Of a DNA stretch of 62,542 bases, positions 42,667 to 50,728 are shown piece after piece; positions within the stretch are counted from its first letter, which is position 1; the number at the start of each line of letters is the position of its first letter. A model generated the notes under the pieces. That model was not told the DNA's origin. It made no database searches and saw only the letters and a list, made by a program, of their open reading frames with translations. The translations under genes and the position numbers were made by a program. Source of the DNA: Flavobacteriia bacterium (GTDB taxonomy: Bacteria > Bacteroidota > Bacteroidia > Flavobacteriales > Schleiferiaceae); assembly GCA_013373425.1 (NCBI GenBank), contig JABXHW010000028.1:1-62542 (forward strand). The letters run 5' to 3'.

Positions 42667-42697
42667 CAAAAGTAGGGAAAACCACTAGGGGAGACAA
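42667..42697 (-). promoter_or_regulatory. Promoter of the purH-mreBCD-mrdA-rodA operon
   Basis: On the minus strand TTG (42697-42695), 20 bases, TACTTTTG (42674-42667), matching TTG-N17-23-TAnnTTTG. The -7 box lies 22 bases before the purH ATG, giving a 5' leader of about 15 bases. Confidence 0.75.
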
Positions 42698-42747
42698 GCT
42701 AAAATGTGCGTGAGAATTATCGTACTTTCGAGCTTAGGAATTAGAAC

Positions 42748-43989
42748 ATGAAACTCTACCAATACATCGTTGAAGGTGGCCGATTGGCAGGTGGCGCTCT
42801 CCGCTCCAATCCGCTTCGTAGCGTACTTTCCCTCCTCGGGATGACGCTCGGAATCTTCAGCATTATCACCGTTTTCGCCATAGTCGACAGCCTGGAAAAA
42901 TCCATTCGTGATTCCGTTGAGCAAGTGGGCTCCGATATCATTTACGTCCAGAAGTGGCCGTGGGGTGGAGGCGGACCAAATTATCCGTGGTGGAAAATCT
43001 TCCAGCATCCAGAACCTCGATACGAGGAGATGCAAAAATTAGAATCGCGCTTAACCACAGCGGAGGCCATCACCTTCATGTTCAACATGCGCTCTAATTT
43101 GAACTATCGAAGCAATGTGATTGAAAATGCCAATGTTGGCGGAGTGTCTCACGACTACATCAAGATTTGGCAAGTTCCTATAGAAAGAGGTCGCTATTTC
43201 AGTGCAAATGAATCGGCTTCTGGAGCCAACGTCGCATTGATAGGTGCCGATATCGCGGAAGGCATGTTTGGTGCACTCGACCCTATCGGGAAGGAAGTGA
43301 GAATCCTAGGGGAGAAAGTACGCATCATAGGAATCTTCGAGAAAGAAGGTGAGAAGTTGATTGGTGAAAGTCATGATGAATTCTTCGTACTTCCGGTGAA
43401 GTTCATGCTTCGGAAAGTCAATGAAGAGCAGTTCCAGAATACCATCATGATTAAGGCGCGAGAAGGCGTTGAAATAGATCGGCTTATTGATGATGTGGAA
43501 GGAGCCATGCGAAGCATTCGTCGATTGCGACCCATCGTGGAGAACAATTTCGCCATCAATGAAATCAGCATTATTCAAAATAGCCTCGATTCTCTTTTCG
43601 GAGTAATAAACATCGGAGGAATCATTATTGGAGGCTTTGCGCTACTCGCCGGCGGATTTGGAATCGCCAACATAATGTTTGTGAGTGTGAGTGAGCGCAT
43701 CAATCAAATTGGAATTCAGAAGGCACTGGGAGCACGGCGACAATTTATCCTGCTTCAATTCCTAGTGGAGTCAATCATTCTAAGCCTTCTGGGAGGAATT
43801 ATTGGATTGCTTCTCGTTGCTCTAAGTGTTCTCGGAGCGAATCAATCCTTTGAATTTGACTTTATTCTATCGGGTGACAATATCATGCTCGGACTCATCA
43901 TCTCCAGTTCCATTGGAGTAATCTTTGGGATTATCCCTGCGATGCGAGCTAGTTTGAAGGACCCCGTTGAGGCAATGCGAGCGAACTAA
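42748..43989 (+). CDS. ABC transporter permease, MacB/FtsX type
   Basis: The 413-residue protein has the MacB layout: one span near residues 27-48 (VLSLLGMTLGIFSIITVFAI), a periplasmic domain (MacB_PCD, about 55-280) and three C-terminal spans with the FtsX signature (GGFGIANIMFVSVSERINQIGIQKALGARR-type pattern, here from about residue 300). The leader SNPLRSVLSLLGMTLGI is the standard opening for such permeases. No ATPase gene is next to it, so it must use a subunit encoded elsewhere. Transported substrate unknown; relatives export lipoproteins, peptides or toxins. It converges on the GAF gene with no base between stops. Confidence 0.93.
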   Translation: MKLYQYIVEGGRLAGGALRSNPLRSVLSLLGMTLGIFSIITVFAIVDSLEKSIRDSVEQVGSDIIYVQKWPWGGGGPNYPWWKIFQHPEPRYEEMQKLESRLTTAEAITFMFNMRSNLNYRSNVIENANVGGVSHDYIKIWQVPIERGRYFSANESASGANVALIGADIAEGMFGALDPIGKEVRILGEKVRIIGIFEKEGEKLIGESHDEFFVLPVKFMLRKVNEEQFQNTIMIKAREGVEIDRLIDDVEGAMRSIRRLRPIVENNFAINEISIIQNSLDSLFGVINIGGIIIGGFALLAGGFGIANIMFVSVSERINQIGIQKALGARRQFILLQFLVESIILSLLGGIIGLLLVALSVLGANQSFEFDFILSGDNIMLGLIISSSIGVIFGIIPAMRASLKDPVEAMRAN

Positions 43990-44436
43990 TCAAAGAAAAG
44001 CACTCACCTTTTCACAAACCTCCTTTAAAAAAGCTTCATCCTCGTCTCCAAATGGCGCCGGGTCATGTGAGTCGATGTCGATTTGCCCAATGAGCGTTTC
44101 ACCCTTGTACATCGGAACCACAATCTCTGCTTTGGTTTCGATGCTGCACGCGATATAGTTGTCCTGCGCCGTTACGTCGTCTACAATAAATGAGTCTCCC
44201 GACTCCGCCACTTGACCGCATATTCCTTTTCCGAATGGAATCTCCACGTGATCGGTTTCAGCGCCGGCATAAGGGCCGATATGAAGCATGCGCGTTTCGT
44301 GATTCATGAAGTAGAATCCAACCCAGTTGTAATACTTCACTTCGTTGTGAAGCAATTCGCAAATCTCCTTCAAGCCTTCTTTTCCCGATTGAGATAGGAT
44401 ATCGTCTATTCGACTTGACAGTGCTACGAAGCTCAT
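43990..44436 (-). CDS. GAF-domain protein, free methionine-R-sulfoxide reductase-like
   Basis: The 148-residue single GAF domain resembles fRMsr (YebR): NWVGFYFMNHETRMLHIGPY, IPFGKGICGQVAESGD, NYIACSIETKAEIVVPM, IGQIDIDSHDPAPF. Cys73 (GICG) and Cys97 (IACS) match two of the three cysteines of the E. coli and yeast enzymes; the third, expected in the segment GAETDHVEI, is absent. The catalytic IAC cysteine and one resolving cysteine remain, so reduction of free Met-R-sulfoxide is possible but not certain. It overlaps the DgkA-like gene by 4 bases on the same strand. Confidence 0.85.
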   Translation of the reverse strand: MSFVALSSRIDDILSQSGKEGLKEICELLHNEVKYYNWVGFYFMNHETRMLHIGPYAGAETDHVEIPFGKGICGQVAESGDSFIVDDVTAQDNYIACSIETKAEIVVPMYKGETLIGQIDIDSHDPAPFGDEDEAFLKEVCEKVSAFL

Positions 44437-44789
44437 TCCACAAAAACTTTTAGGTAGGGAATAAAAATTATTAAACCGATTACAGCTGCTAATATAGCCG
44501 CAACAAGGACGGCCCCAGCGGATATGTCCTTACACTTTTTTATGAGGGGATGGTGGTCGGGATGAACGGCGTCAGCCAGACTTTCAATTCCGGAGTTTAA
44601 TCCTTCTAATCCCAGTACTAATGCGGATGTTAGAAGTGTGATGGTCCACTCACTTGTGGTGATGTTAAAGTAAAAACCGGCTGCTATAACGACAGCCAAT
44701 GCGAAGGTGTGGAACCTAAAATGAGGTTCTTTCAAAAGAGCTTTTATACCTTCGACTGCGTAAACGAAAGCTTGCACGCGCTTATTCAT
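44433..44789 (-). CDS. dgkA: DgkA-family lipid kinase (diacylglycerol or undecaprenol kinase)
   Basis: A 118-residue membrane protein with three spans (FALAVVIAAGFYF, WTITLLTSALVLGLEGLN, VLVAAILAAVIGLIIFIPYL). The DgkA signature is EGLNSGIESLADAV, where the family has E-x-x-N-[ST]-[AG]-I-E-x-x-x-D, and HPLIKKCKDISAGAVLVAA, which contains KxxKD.xAGAVL. In Gram-positives the homologue is an undecaprenol kinase that recycles cell-wall lipid carrier; in E. coli it is a diacylglycerol kinase. Which lipid is used here cannot be told. It overlaps the GAF gene by 4 bases. Confidence 0.93.
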   Translation of the reverse strand: MNKRVQAFVYAVEGIKALLKEPHFRFHTFALAVVIAAGFYFNITTSEWTITLLTSALVLGLEGLNSGIESLADAVHPDHHPLIKKCKDISAGAVLVAAILAAVIGLIIFIPYLKVFVE

Positions 44790-44995
44790 ATTTCAAAACT
44801 GTACCAACCGTATAGGATTTCTATGCGTAATGTGAATGGTGTCACTGAATGCTATGGGCATTTCGTATACTAAACAAAGGCCATCGTTTAGATGTTTCTG
44901 CGTATTACGCACTTCATCAAATGTACACCTTTGTTGAAATCAATCGTAATGAGTGGTAAATAGCTTAATTTGCACCCTAGAATAAACCCTATTCA

Positions 44996-47140
44996 ATGAA
45001 ACAATCACTACGAATGAGATGGCTGTTAATCGCTGTTATGGCTTTTGCTGGCAATCATCTCCTTGCTCAGTCGGTGACTCTCACTCAAACGCCGAACGCG
45101 TCTGTCTGTACTGGTGACTCACTGCACATCAACCTCACCGTAATTAGCACTTATCCTGGTAACAACTCTTTCGATGTTGAAATGACGCCGGGAAATGCCG
45201 CTACTGCAGACTTTACAGATCCAGCAACACTTGATATCCCTATTGCGAAGTGGGTTCCTAACAACGGTCCAGTTCCAGCAGGTGATACCAACAATGCGGG
45301 TTCCAAAGTTCTCTCCATTGTTGTTCCAGAGACGATTACCACTAACGGTACATATTCAATTCGTTTGGTTTCTTCGAATCCTGCGGGTTTCTCTACCAAC
45401 GTATTTGAAGTTGCCGTGAACGTAACGATTACAGCAACGATTGATACGGCCAACGTAAAAGGAGCATTCAAAAACATCTACACGCCTGGCAACCCAGATG
45501 ATTGGGGCAAGTGTGTGGATGATACTGTTGTATTGTACGCCAACCCGGGCTTCAACTACCAGTGGATGGTGAACGGCGTTGACGTTCGCTTGGCACAGCC
45601 AGGTCGCACAGATGACCGTCGCGATAGTCTCCTCGTATGGCTGCCAGGTACCTACACCGTTGAAGTGAGCTCAGGTCCTGTTTGTCCTGGAACGAGTGAT
45701 CCAATTGTGATCAACAACTACATCCCTAACCCGGTTGTAAATATTCAACCAATCTTTTTGCAGCCTTGGGTGGAGGAACTCGACTTCCAGTTTAGTCCAA
45801 GTCTCGACTCAGTTCAATTCTGTGAATCAGATAGTGTTTTGATTTGGGGTGATCGCCCACAGATTCCAGGTGAGTTCTACACGTACCGTTGGTTGAAGGA
45901 CACCGTAAATCAGAACGGATTAGACACAGTAGTGGCCATTCCAGGCGCTACGAACGATACCATTTTTGTTACAAGCGACTTGATGGCTACATCTACCACT
46001 CCTTTCTATATGGAGATTTATTTGGAGGTGACAGATACCATGACAGGCTGTGTGACCCTAGGCACTGACCCCAAATGGGTGTGGATGGACACAGTTCCTG
46101 ACACTGAAATCTCAGCGATTGAATGGGGCACGGCTCTGCCAGGTGCATCGACTATTCTCTGTGTTGAAGATAGTATTCGATTAAGAGCAGACACGATTGG
46201 TGGTCCGGATTGGGAGTACCAATGGCAAGCGCGTTTCCCGCTGAATGGTGGAACGTGGGCGAATCTTCCAGATGATACATTGCCTACACTTCAAGTAGAT
46301 ACGGCATTGATTCCTGATTCTGCTGAATATCGACTCGTAATCAACAACCTCACTTGTACGTGGTTGACGCAACCGATACAAGTGAACATCGTTCCAAATC
46401 CAGTCTTCCAATTCTTGCCTTCTGATTCAGTTGCACTTTGTGCAGGCGACTCTGTGCTCGTGGCAGTTACCGGAAACGGGTTACAGTACGACTGGTCGAA
46501 TGGATTCATTGGAACTTCACAGTACTTGAGCACTCCGGGTCAGTACTGGGTACGTGCTACAGGAGTTAACCAGTGTGTTACTTACGATACATTGATTCTT
46601 TTCCCATTGGTAGTTAATGCCAATGCGGGTCCTGATCAAACGGTTGGTCCAAATGAAGATGTGGTAATGGCTGCTACCGGTGGTGTATCCTACTACTGGT
46701 ACGCAGATGAGCCGGCATATTTCAGCAACCGTCGCGATCCGAATACAAGAACTCGTCCGATTAAAGACACCACGAAATACTACGTTGAAGTTACTGCAGC
46801 CAACGGCTGTGTGGGCATCGATTCAATGATGGTATACATCGAAAGTCCTTTCGGAAGCGGTCCAGACTTGTCGAACGTACAGAACGTGATGACGCCAAAT
46901 GGCGATGGAGCGAATGACGACCTCGACTTGAGAGAGGTAATTCAAGGCGATGCTTGTGAGCTCGTCGTGATGAACCGTTGGGGATCGACAGTTTATACTG
47001 AAGAAGATTATACAAACGGATGGTCAGGTGTTACCAATGGCGGTGATCAGTTACCAGATGGAACGTATTACTTCCTCCTCGCATGCGACGATGAGGTGAG
47101 GTATCAAGGAGCTATTACTATCATCCGCAATAACGAATAA
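44996..47140 (+). CDS. T9SS type B cargo protein with Ig-like modules
   Basis: A 714-residue protein with a signal peptide (MRWLLIAVMAFAGNHLLAQ, preceded by MKQSLR). The body consists of Ig-like units, with cysteine pairs such as ASVCTGDSLH, SVQFCESDSVLIWGD, TILCVEDSIRLRAD and VALCAGDSVLVAV, each starting a module. From about residue 560, AGPDQTVGPNEDVVMAATGG to YYWYADEPAYFSN is followed by the C-terminal sorting domain from about residue 622: NVMTPNGDGANDDLDL, VVMNRWGSTVY, LPDGTYYFLLACDD. This is TIGR04131-like (type B). Next gene, 5 bases downstream, is a PorP/SprF protein, as expected for such cargo. A TTAATTTG box at 44965 is a possible -7 element. Confidence 0.93.
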   Translation: MKQSLRMRWLLIAVMAFAGNHLLAQSVTLTQTPNASVCTGDSLHINLTVISTYPGNNSFDVEMTPGNAATADFTDPATLDIPIAKWVPNNGPVPAGDTNNAGSKVLSIVVPETITTNGTYSIRLVSSNPAGFSTNVFEVAVNVTITATIDTANVKGAFKNIYTPGNPDDWGKCVDDTVVLYANPGFNYQWMVNGVDVRLAQPGRTDDRRDSLLVWLPGTYTVEVSSGPVCPGTSDPIVINNYIPNPVVNIQPIFLQPWVEELDFQFSPSLDSVQFCESDSVLIWGDRPQIPGEFYTYRWLKDTVNQNGLDTVVAIPGATNDTIFVTSDLMATSTTPFYMEIYLEVTDTMTGCVTLGTDPKWVWMDTVPDTEISAIEWGTALPGASTILCVEDSIRLRADTIGGPDWEYQWQARFPLNGGTWANLPDDTLPTLQVDTALIPDSAEYRLVINNLTCTWLTQPIQVNIVPNPVFQFLPSDSVALCAGDSVLVAVTGNGLQYDWSNGFIGTSQYLSTPGQYWVRATGVNQCVTYDTLILFPLVVNANAGPDQTVGPNEDVVMAATGGVSYYWYADEPAYFSNRRDPNTRTRPIKDTTKYYVEVTAANGCVGIDSMMVYIESPFGSGPDLSNVQNVMTPNGDGANDDLDLREVIQGDACELVVMNRWGSTVYTEEDYTNGWSGVTNGGDQLPDGTYYFLLACDDEVRYQGAITIIRNNE

Positions 47141-47145
47141 TCAAT

Positions 47146-48669
47146 ATGAAAAAGCTACTTATACTACCGTTTGTATTGGGGTTGATGGTGTCCAATCCAA
47201 TGGACGCGCAACAGATTCCATTGTACAGTAACTACTTTTTCACGCCGTTCATTTATAACCCGTCTTATTCGGGTAAGGATGGTGTTACCGAAGCAAGCAT
47301 GATGCACCGCCGTCAGTGGTCGGGTATCGAAGGTGGACCAGAAACTTCTGCGCTTACCATCAACGGAGCCCTGAATCGTGAGAAGGTAGGCTACAGCATC
47401 TACGGCTTTAACGATAGAACAGATATTATCCAGCGTACAGGTGTGTATGGTTCTTACGCTTACCACATCCAACTTTCAAGAGACAACTTCTTGAGCTTTG
47501 GTCTTGCTGCTGGGTACATGAACAACAGCATCGATTTTGATAAGATTCGTGTAAAAGACGAGTACGATGCTTTGCTATACCCGAACCTTCGCAGAGGTAA
47601 TTTCGACTTGAATTTCGGATTCAATTTGAATATTAATGGCTTCCATTTCGGTGCCGCTGTCCCTCAACTTCTCGGAGCTCCTATCGAATACTCCGACAAT
47701 TACAACGGCCCAGTTGAATACAGCTTGATTCGTCACTTTGTTTTCAATGCACAGTATGATTGGGAGATTCAAGGTGATAACCGAGTATTGAGCCCAATGG
47801 TGATGGTTCGTACCGCTCAGAATGTACCTACTCAAATTGATATCGGAGCCATCTTCAATATGAAAGAGTATGGTTATGTTGGAGCGATGTTCCGCTCTGA
47901 CTATGCCATCACTGCCAACTTAGGTATTCACCTTACTGAGCAGTTGACCGCGGGTTATGCCTACGACTTTTCAACTAATACTTATGGTACTTCTTTTGGA
48001 ACATCCCATGAGTTTATGTTGACATACCGCTTCGGTTCTGATAGCGATGACGAGCGTATCCGTCGTGAGATTAGAGGTCTCAAAGAAGACATGGATGAGC
48101 TACGTGAGAACCAGGAAGACAACATGCGTGAAATGTTCGAAGAGTATCAGGAAGAGATGTCTGAGCAACGCGAGGAAGATCTTGAAACTGAAGTTCGCCG
48201 TATTGTTGAAGGTATGGACTTGGCTACAGCCGGTGATCCACGTCAGCAAGGTGGTGGTAACCCACGCGGAGGCAATCCACAGCAAGGTGGTGGAGACCAA
48301 CGCGGAGGAACGGATAATCCAAATACGGGTTCTGAAACTTCAAACCCACGCGGTGGCGGAGATGTGAACACGACTCCAAACAGAGGCGGTGGTGTTGACT
48401 ATGACGCTGCTTCTGCGAGAAACGTAGAGCCAGGTTCTCCAGGTTACTATGTTACTGCAGGTGTATTTGGAAGTGAAAGAAATGCACGTCGTTTGATGGA
48501 GCGTCTACAAGGCGAAGGTCTAGACGTGAACATCTTCCGCGACAGTGGCAACAGCATGTACTACGTTTTCCTATTGAAGTTTGAAAACTACAATGCAGCT
48601 GATCAAGCTCGCTCATCTGGCATGAACGGTCGTTACGACGGTCGCCTATGGGTTAAGATTGTAGAGTAA
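47146..48669 (+). CDS. PorP/SprF-family protein fused to coiled coil, Gly/Asn linker and SPOR domain
   Basis: The 507-residue protein is longer than the usual 300-330. Residues 1-295 are a PorP/SprF barrel with signal peptide (ending MDAQ), opening QQIPLYSNYFFTPFIYNPSYSG and ending with MLTYRFGSDSDDE. Residues about 300-360 form an acidic coiled coil (EIRGLKEDMDELRENQEDN). Residues 363-425 are a Gly/Asn/Gln-rich linker (RQQGGGNPRGGNPQQGGG). Residues about 430-507 are a SPOR domain (YYVTAGVFGSERNARRLMER, YYVFLLKFENYNAADQ), which in other proteins binds peptidoglycan lacking stem peptides. The protein could tie a T9SS outer-membrane partner to the cell wall. It lies between two type B cargo genes. 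Confidence 0.92.
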   Translation: MKKLLILPFVLGLMVSNPMDAQQIPLYSNYFFTPFIYNPSYSGKDGVTEASMMHRRQWSGIEGGPETSALTINGALNREKVGYSIYGFNDRTDIIQRTGVYGSYAYHIQLSRDNFLSFGLAAGYMNNSIDFDKIRVKDEYDALLYPNLRRGNFDLNFGFNLNINGFHFGAAVPQLLGAPIEYSDNYNGPVEYSLIRHFVFNAQYDWEIQGDNRVLSPMVMVRTAQNVPTQIDIGAIFNMKEYGYVGAMFRSDYAITANLGIHLTEQLTAGYAYDFSTNTYGTSFGTSHEFMLTYRFGSDSDDERIRREIRGLKEDMDELRENQEDNMREMFEEYQEEMSEQREEDLETEVRRIVEGMDLATAGDPRQQGGGNPRGGNPQQGGGDQRGGTDNPNTGSETSNPRGGGDVNTTPNRGGGVDYDAASARNVEPGSPGYYVTAGVFGSERNARRLMERLQGEGLDVNIFRDSGNSMYYVFLLKFENYNAADQARSSGMNGRYDGRLWVKIVE

Positions 48670-48695
48670 TCTTCAATGCATGATTGAATAATATT

Positions 48696-48727
48696 AAGGC
48701 CGTTTCCTATATGGGACGGCCTTTTTT
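48696..48727 (+). terminator. Intrinsic terminator after the SprF-SPOR gene
   Basis: AAGGCCGTT (48696-48704) pairs with the copy GGACGGCCTT (48714-48723) around a short loop, followed by a run of T. It lies before the next cargo gene, so that gene needs its own promoter or partial readthrough. Confidence 0.82.
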
Positions 48728-48749
48728 TGGCCCACAACGATCTATAGAA

Positions 48750-50675
48750 ATGAATCGAATCGGAAAACTCCTCATACTTCTTCTGTGCTTTACAGGTTTT
48801 GCATCTTCCGCCGCTCACTTGGTTGGAGGAGAGATGACGTATGAGTGTCAGGGAGGGGGAGATTACCTGATTCGTATTCGCGTGTATCGCGATTGTGCCG
48901 GAGGAGGTGCCGCGTTTGATCCATCTATTGACATTAGGGCATTTGATGGGGTTTCAGGTGCATTGGCATTCACGAGCTTTAATGTGCCGAGAGGAACGAT
49001 ACAGACCGTACCTCTAAATACGGGTGACCCTTGTTTGACGATTCCTCCAGGATTGTGCACGGAGTATGCAGATTATGAAACTATCATCAATCTGCCTATG
49101 TCTCCCAATGGGTATGATGTGACTTGGCAACGATGCTGTCGGAATAGCTCAATTAGCAATATTCCAAATCCAGGTTCCTGGGGAAATACATACACCATCA
49201 AGATTCCGGCTAATGATTCTTGTGGTAGCTCACCAGCATTCAACAACACACCTCCAATCGTACTTTGCATCAACGAACCTTTAAGTATTGATGCATCTGC
49301 AACGGATGCCGATGGAGATTCTCTCTATTATGAGTTTTGTCCTATCCTCACAGGTGGGATGTCGGGTAATCCGACCCCAATTGCATCTCCGCCGCCATAT
49401 ACGACGATTCCGTTTATCGCGCCACAAACTTTCGATAACCCTATCCCAAGCTCTCCGCAAATTCGAATCGATAGCTTGACGGGTAGAATCTATGGGGAAG
49501 CGTCCCTCACTGGACAATTTGTGGTAGGAATTTGTGTAAGCAGTTATAAGAATGGAGTGCTGGAAACAATGGTGCGTCGAGATTTCCAGTTTAACGTGAG
49601 TAATTGCGTTAGGAATGTGGTGAGCGATATGGTAACCCAACAGGAAGACTCGAGTCTATATTGCGCGGGTACAACGCTTACGTTTACGAATCAAGCTTCA
49701 AATGCACTGGCTTACCATTGGGATTTCGGTGATACAACCACACTGAGTGATACGTCTAATCAAGCAAATCCAACGTTTACTTTCCCAAGACGTGGCAGGT
49801 ACAATGTTACATTGATTATCAATCCAGGTACTTCGTGTGCGGATACGGCTATTGAGGAATTCCAAATCTTACCTGAGCCACAACTAGAGTGGGGCATTTT
49901 ATCAGGAAGTGTCTGTTGGAATGTTCAGGATATATTCTTCGGGCCAATTGGAACAGACCTTCCGAACAATCCGAGTTTCACTTGGTATTTTGGAGGATCG
50001 CCGGCGCCTAATATCACTCAATTCCAAGGGACTTATCCTCCGGGAATAACTTGGCCGTTACCTGGGCGATATCCTGTCACCTTGGTGATGAACTCAAATA
50101 CGTGTACAGATTCCATTATTGATACGATTGAGATTGTTCAATTCAATCAAATTGTGGATGCAGGGCCTGATCAAATCGTCTACTACGATGAAGATGTTTT
50201 CATGGCGGCCACCGGTGGAGTTCAGTACTATTGGTACGCGGATTTCCCTTTTTACTCCTCGGATATCAGGGATCCAAATATGATTGCCAGGCCAGAGAAT
50301 GATACCACAGTGTTCTATGTAGAAGTGACCACCGCTGATGGCTGTCAGGGTATCGACTCCATGACAGTGATTATGGTTCCTCGGTCTTTCCCCGATCCAG
50401 ATTATTCTCAGCTGCCGAACGTCATAACCCCTAACGGTGATGGGGCCAACGACTTCTTCGATTTAAGCTTGATAACAAGAGGTAGAACGATTCGCTTCGT
50501 GCTCCACAATCGCTGGGGAGCAGTAGTTTATGATGAGAATGAGTATGACGGACAATGGCGCGGTCAGGATAACGGCGGTAACCCATTGCCCGATGGCACC
50601 TATTACTATGTGCTGCAGGAAGGGTTTGATGTCATCTTTAGAGCCCCTGTTACTTTGATTCGAGGAGAGCAATAA
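48750..50675 (+). CDS. T9SS type B cargo with SHxxGG-type head domain and PKD domain
   Basis: Start ATG 48750 gives the signal peptide MNRIGKLLILLLCFTGFASS; a longer frame passes through the terminator hairpin. The 641-residue protein begins AAHLVGGEMTYECQGG and has the head-domain marks NGYDVTWQRCCRNSSISNIP and ATDADGDSLYYEFCP. A PKD domain follows (ALAYHWDFGDTTTLSDTS, about 325-390). The end, AGPDQIVYYDEDVFMAATGG through NVITPNGDGANDFFDL, LHNRWGAVVYDENEYD, LPDGTYYYVLQ, is nearly a copy of the C-terminal part of the protein at 44996-47140 and is a type B sorting domain (from about residue 550). The head domain recurs in the three type A cargo proteins at 57.8-62.4 kb. Confidence 0.92.
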   Translation: MNRIGKLLILLLCFTGFASSAAHLVGGEMTYECQGGGDYLIRIRVYRDCAGGGAAFDPSIDIRAFDGVSGALAFTSFNVPRGTIQTVPLNTGDPCLTIPPGLCTEYADYETIINLPMSPNGYDVTWQRCCRNSSISNIPNPGSWGNTYTIKIPANDSCGSSPAFNNTPPIVLCINEPLSIDASATDADGDSLYYEFCPILTGGMSGNPTPIASPPPYTTIPFIAPQTFDNPIPSSPQIRIDSLTGRIYGEASLTGQFVVGICVSSYKNGVLETMVRRDFQFNVSNCVRNVVSDMVTQQEDSSLYCAGTTLTFTNQASNALAYHWDFGDTTTLSDTSNQANPTFTFPRRGRYNVTLIINPGTSCADTAIEEFQILPEPQLEWGILSGSVCWNVQDIFFGPIGTDLPNNPSFTWYFGGSPAPNITQFQGTYPPGITWPLPGRYPVTLVMNSNTCTDSIIDTIEIVQFNQIVDAGPDQIVYYDEDVFMAATGGVQYYWYADFPFYSSDIRDPNMIARPENDTTVFYVEVTTADGCQGIDSMTVIMVPRSFPDPDYSQLPNVITPNGDGANDFFDLSLITRGRTIRFVLHNRWGAVVYDENEYDGQWRGQDNGGNPLPDGTYYYVLQEGFDVIFRAPVTLIRGEQ

Positions 50676-50676
50676 A

Positions 50677-50710
50677 AAAGCGGCTCAGATTTCTCCAAGC
50701 CGCTTCTCTT
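50677..50710 (-). terminator. Intrinsic terminator of the grpE-dnaJ operon, possibly bidirectional
   Basis: AAGCGGCT (50678-50685) and AGCCGCTT (50698-50705) form an 8-base stem between convergent genes. Read on the minus strand it is followed by a T-run (TTTTTTATT), so it best serves dnaJ; on the plus strand only TCTCTT follows. Confidence 0.8.
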
Positions 50711-50728
50711 CATCAGTGCCATCCGAGA

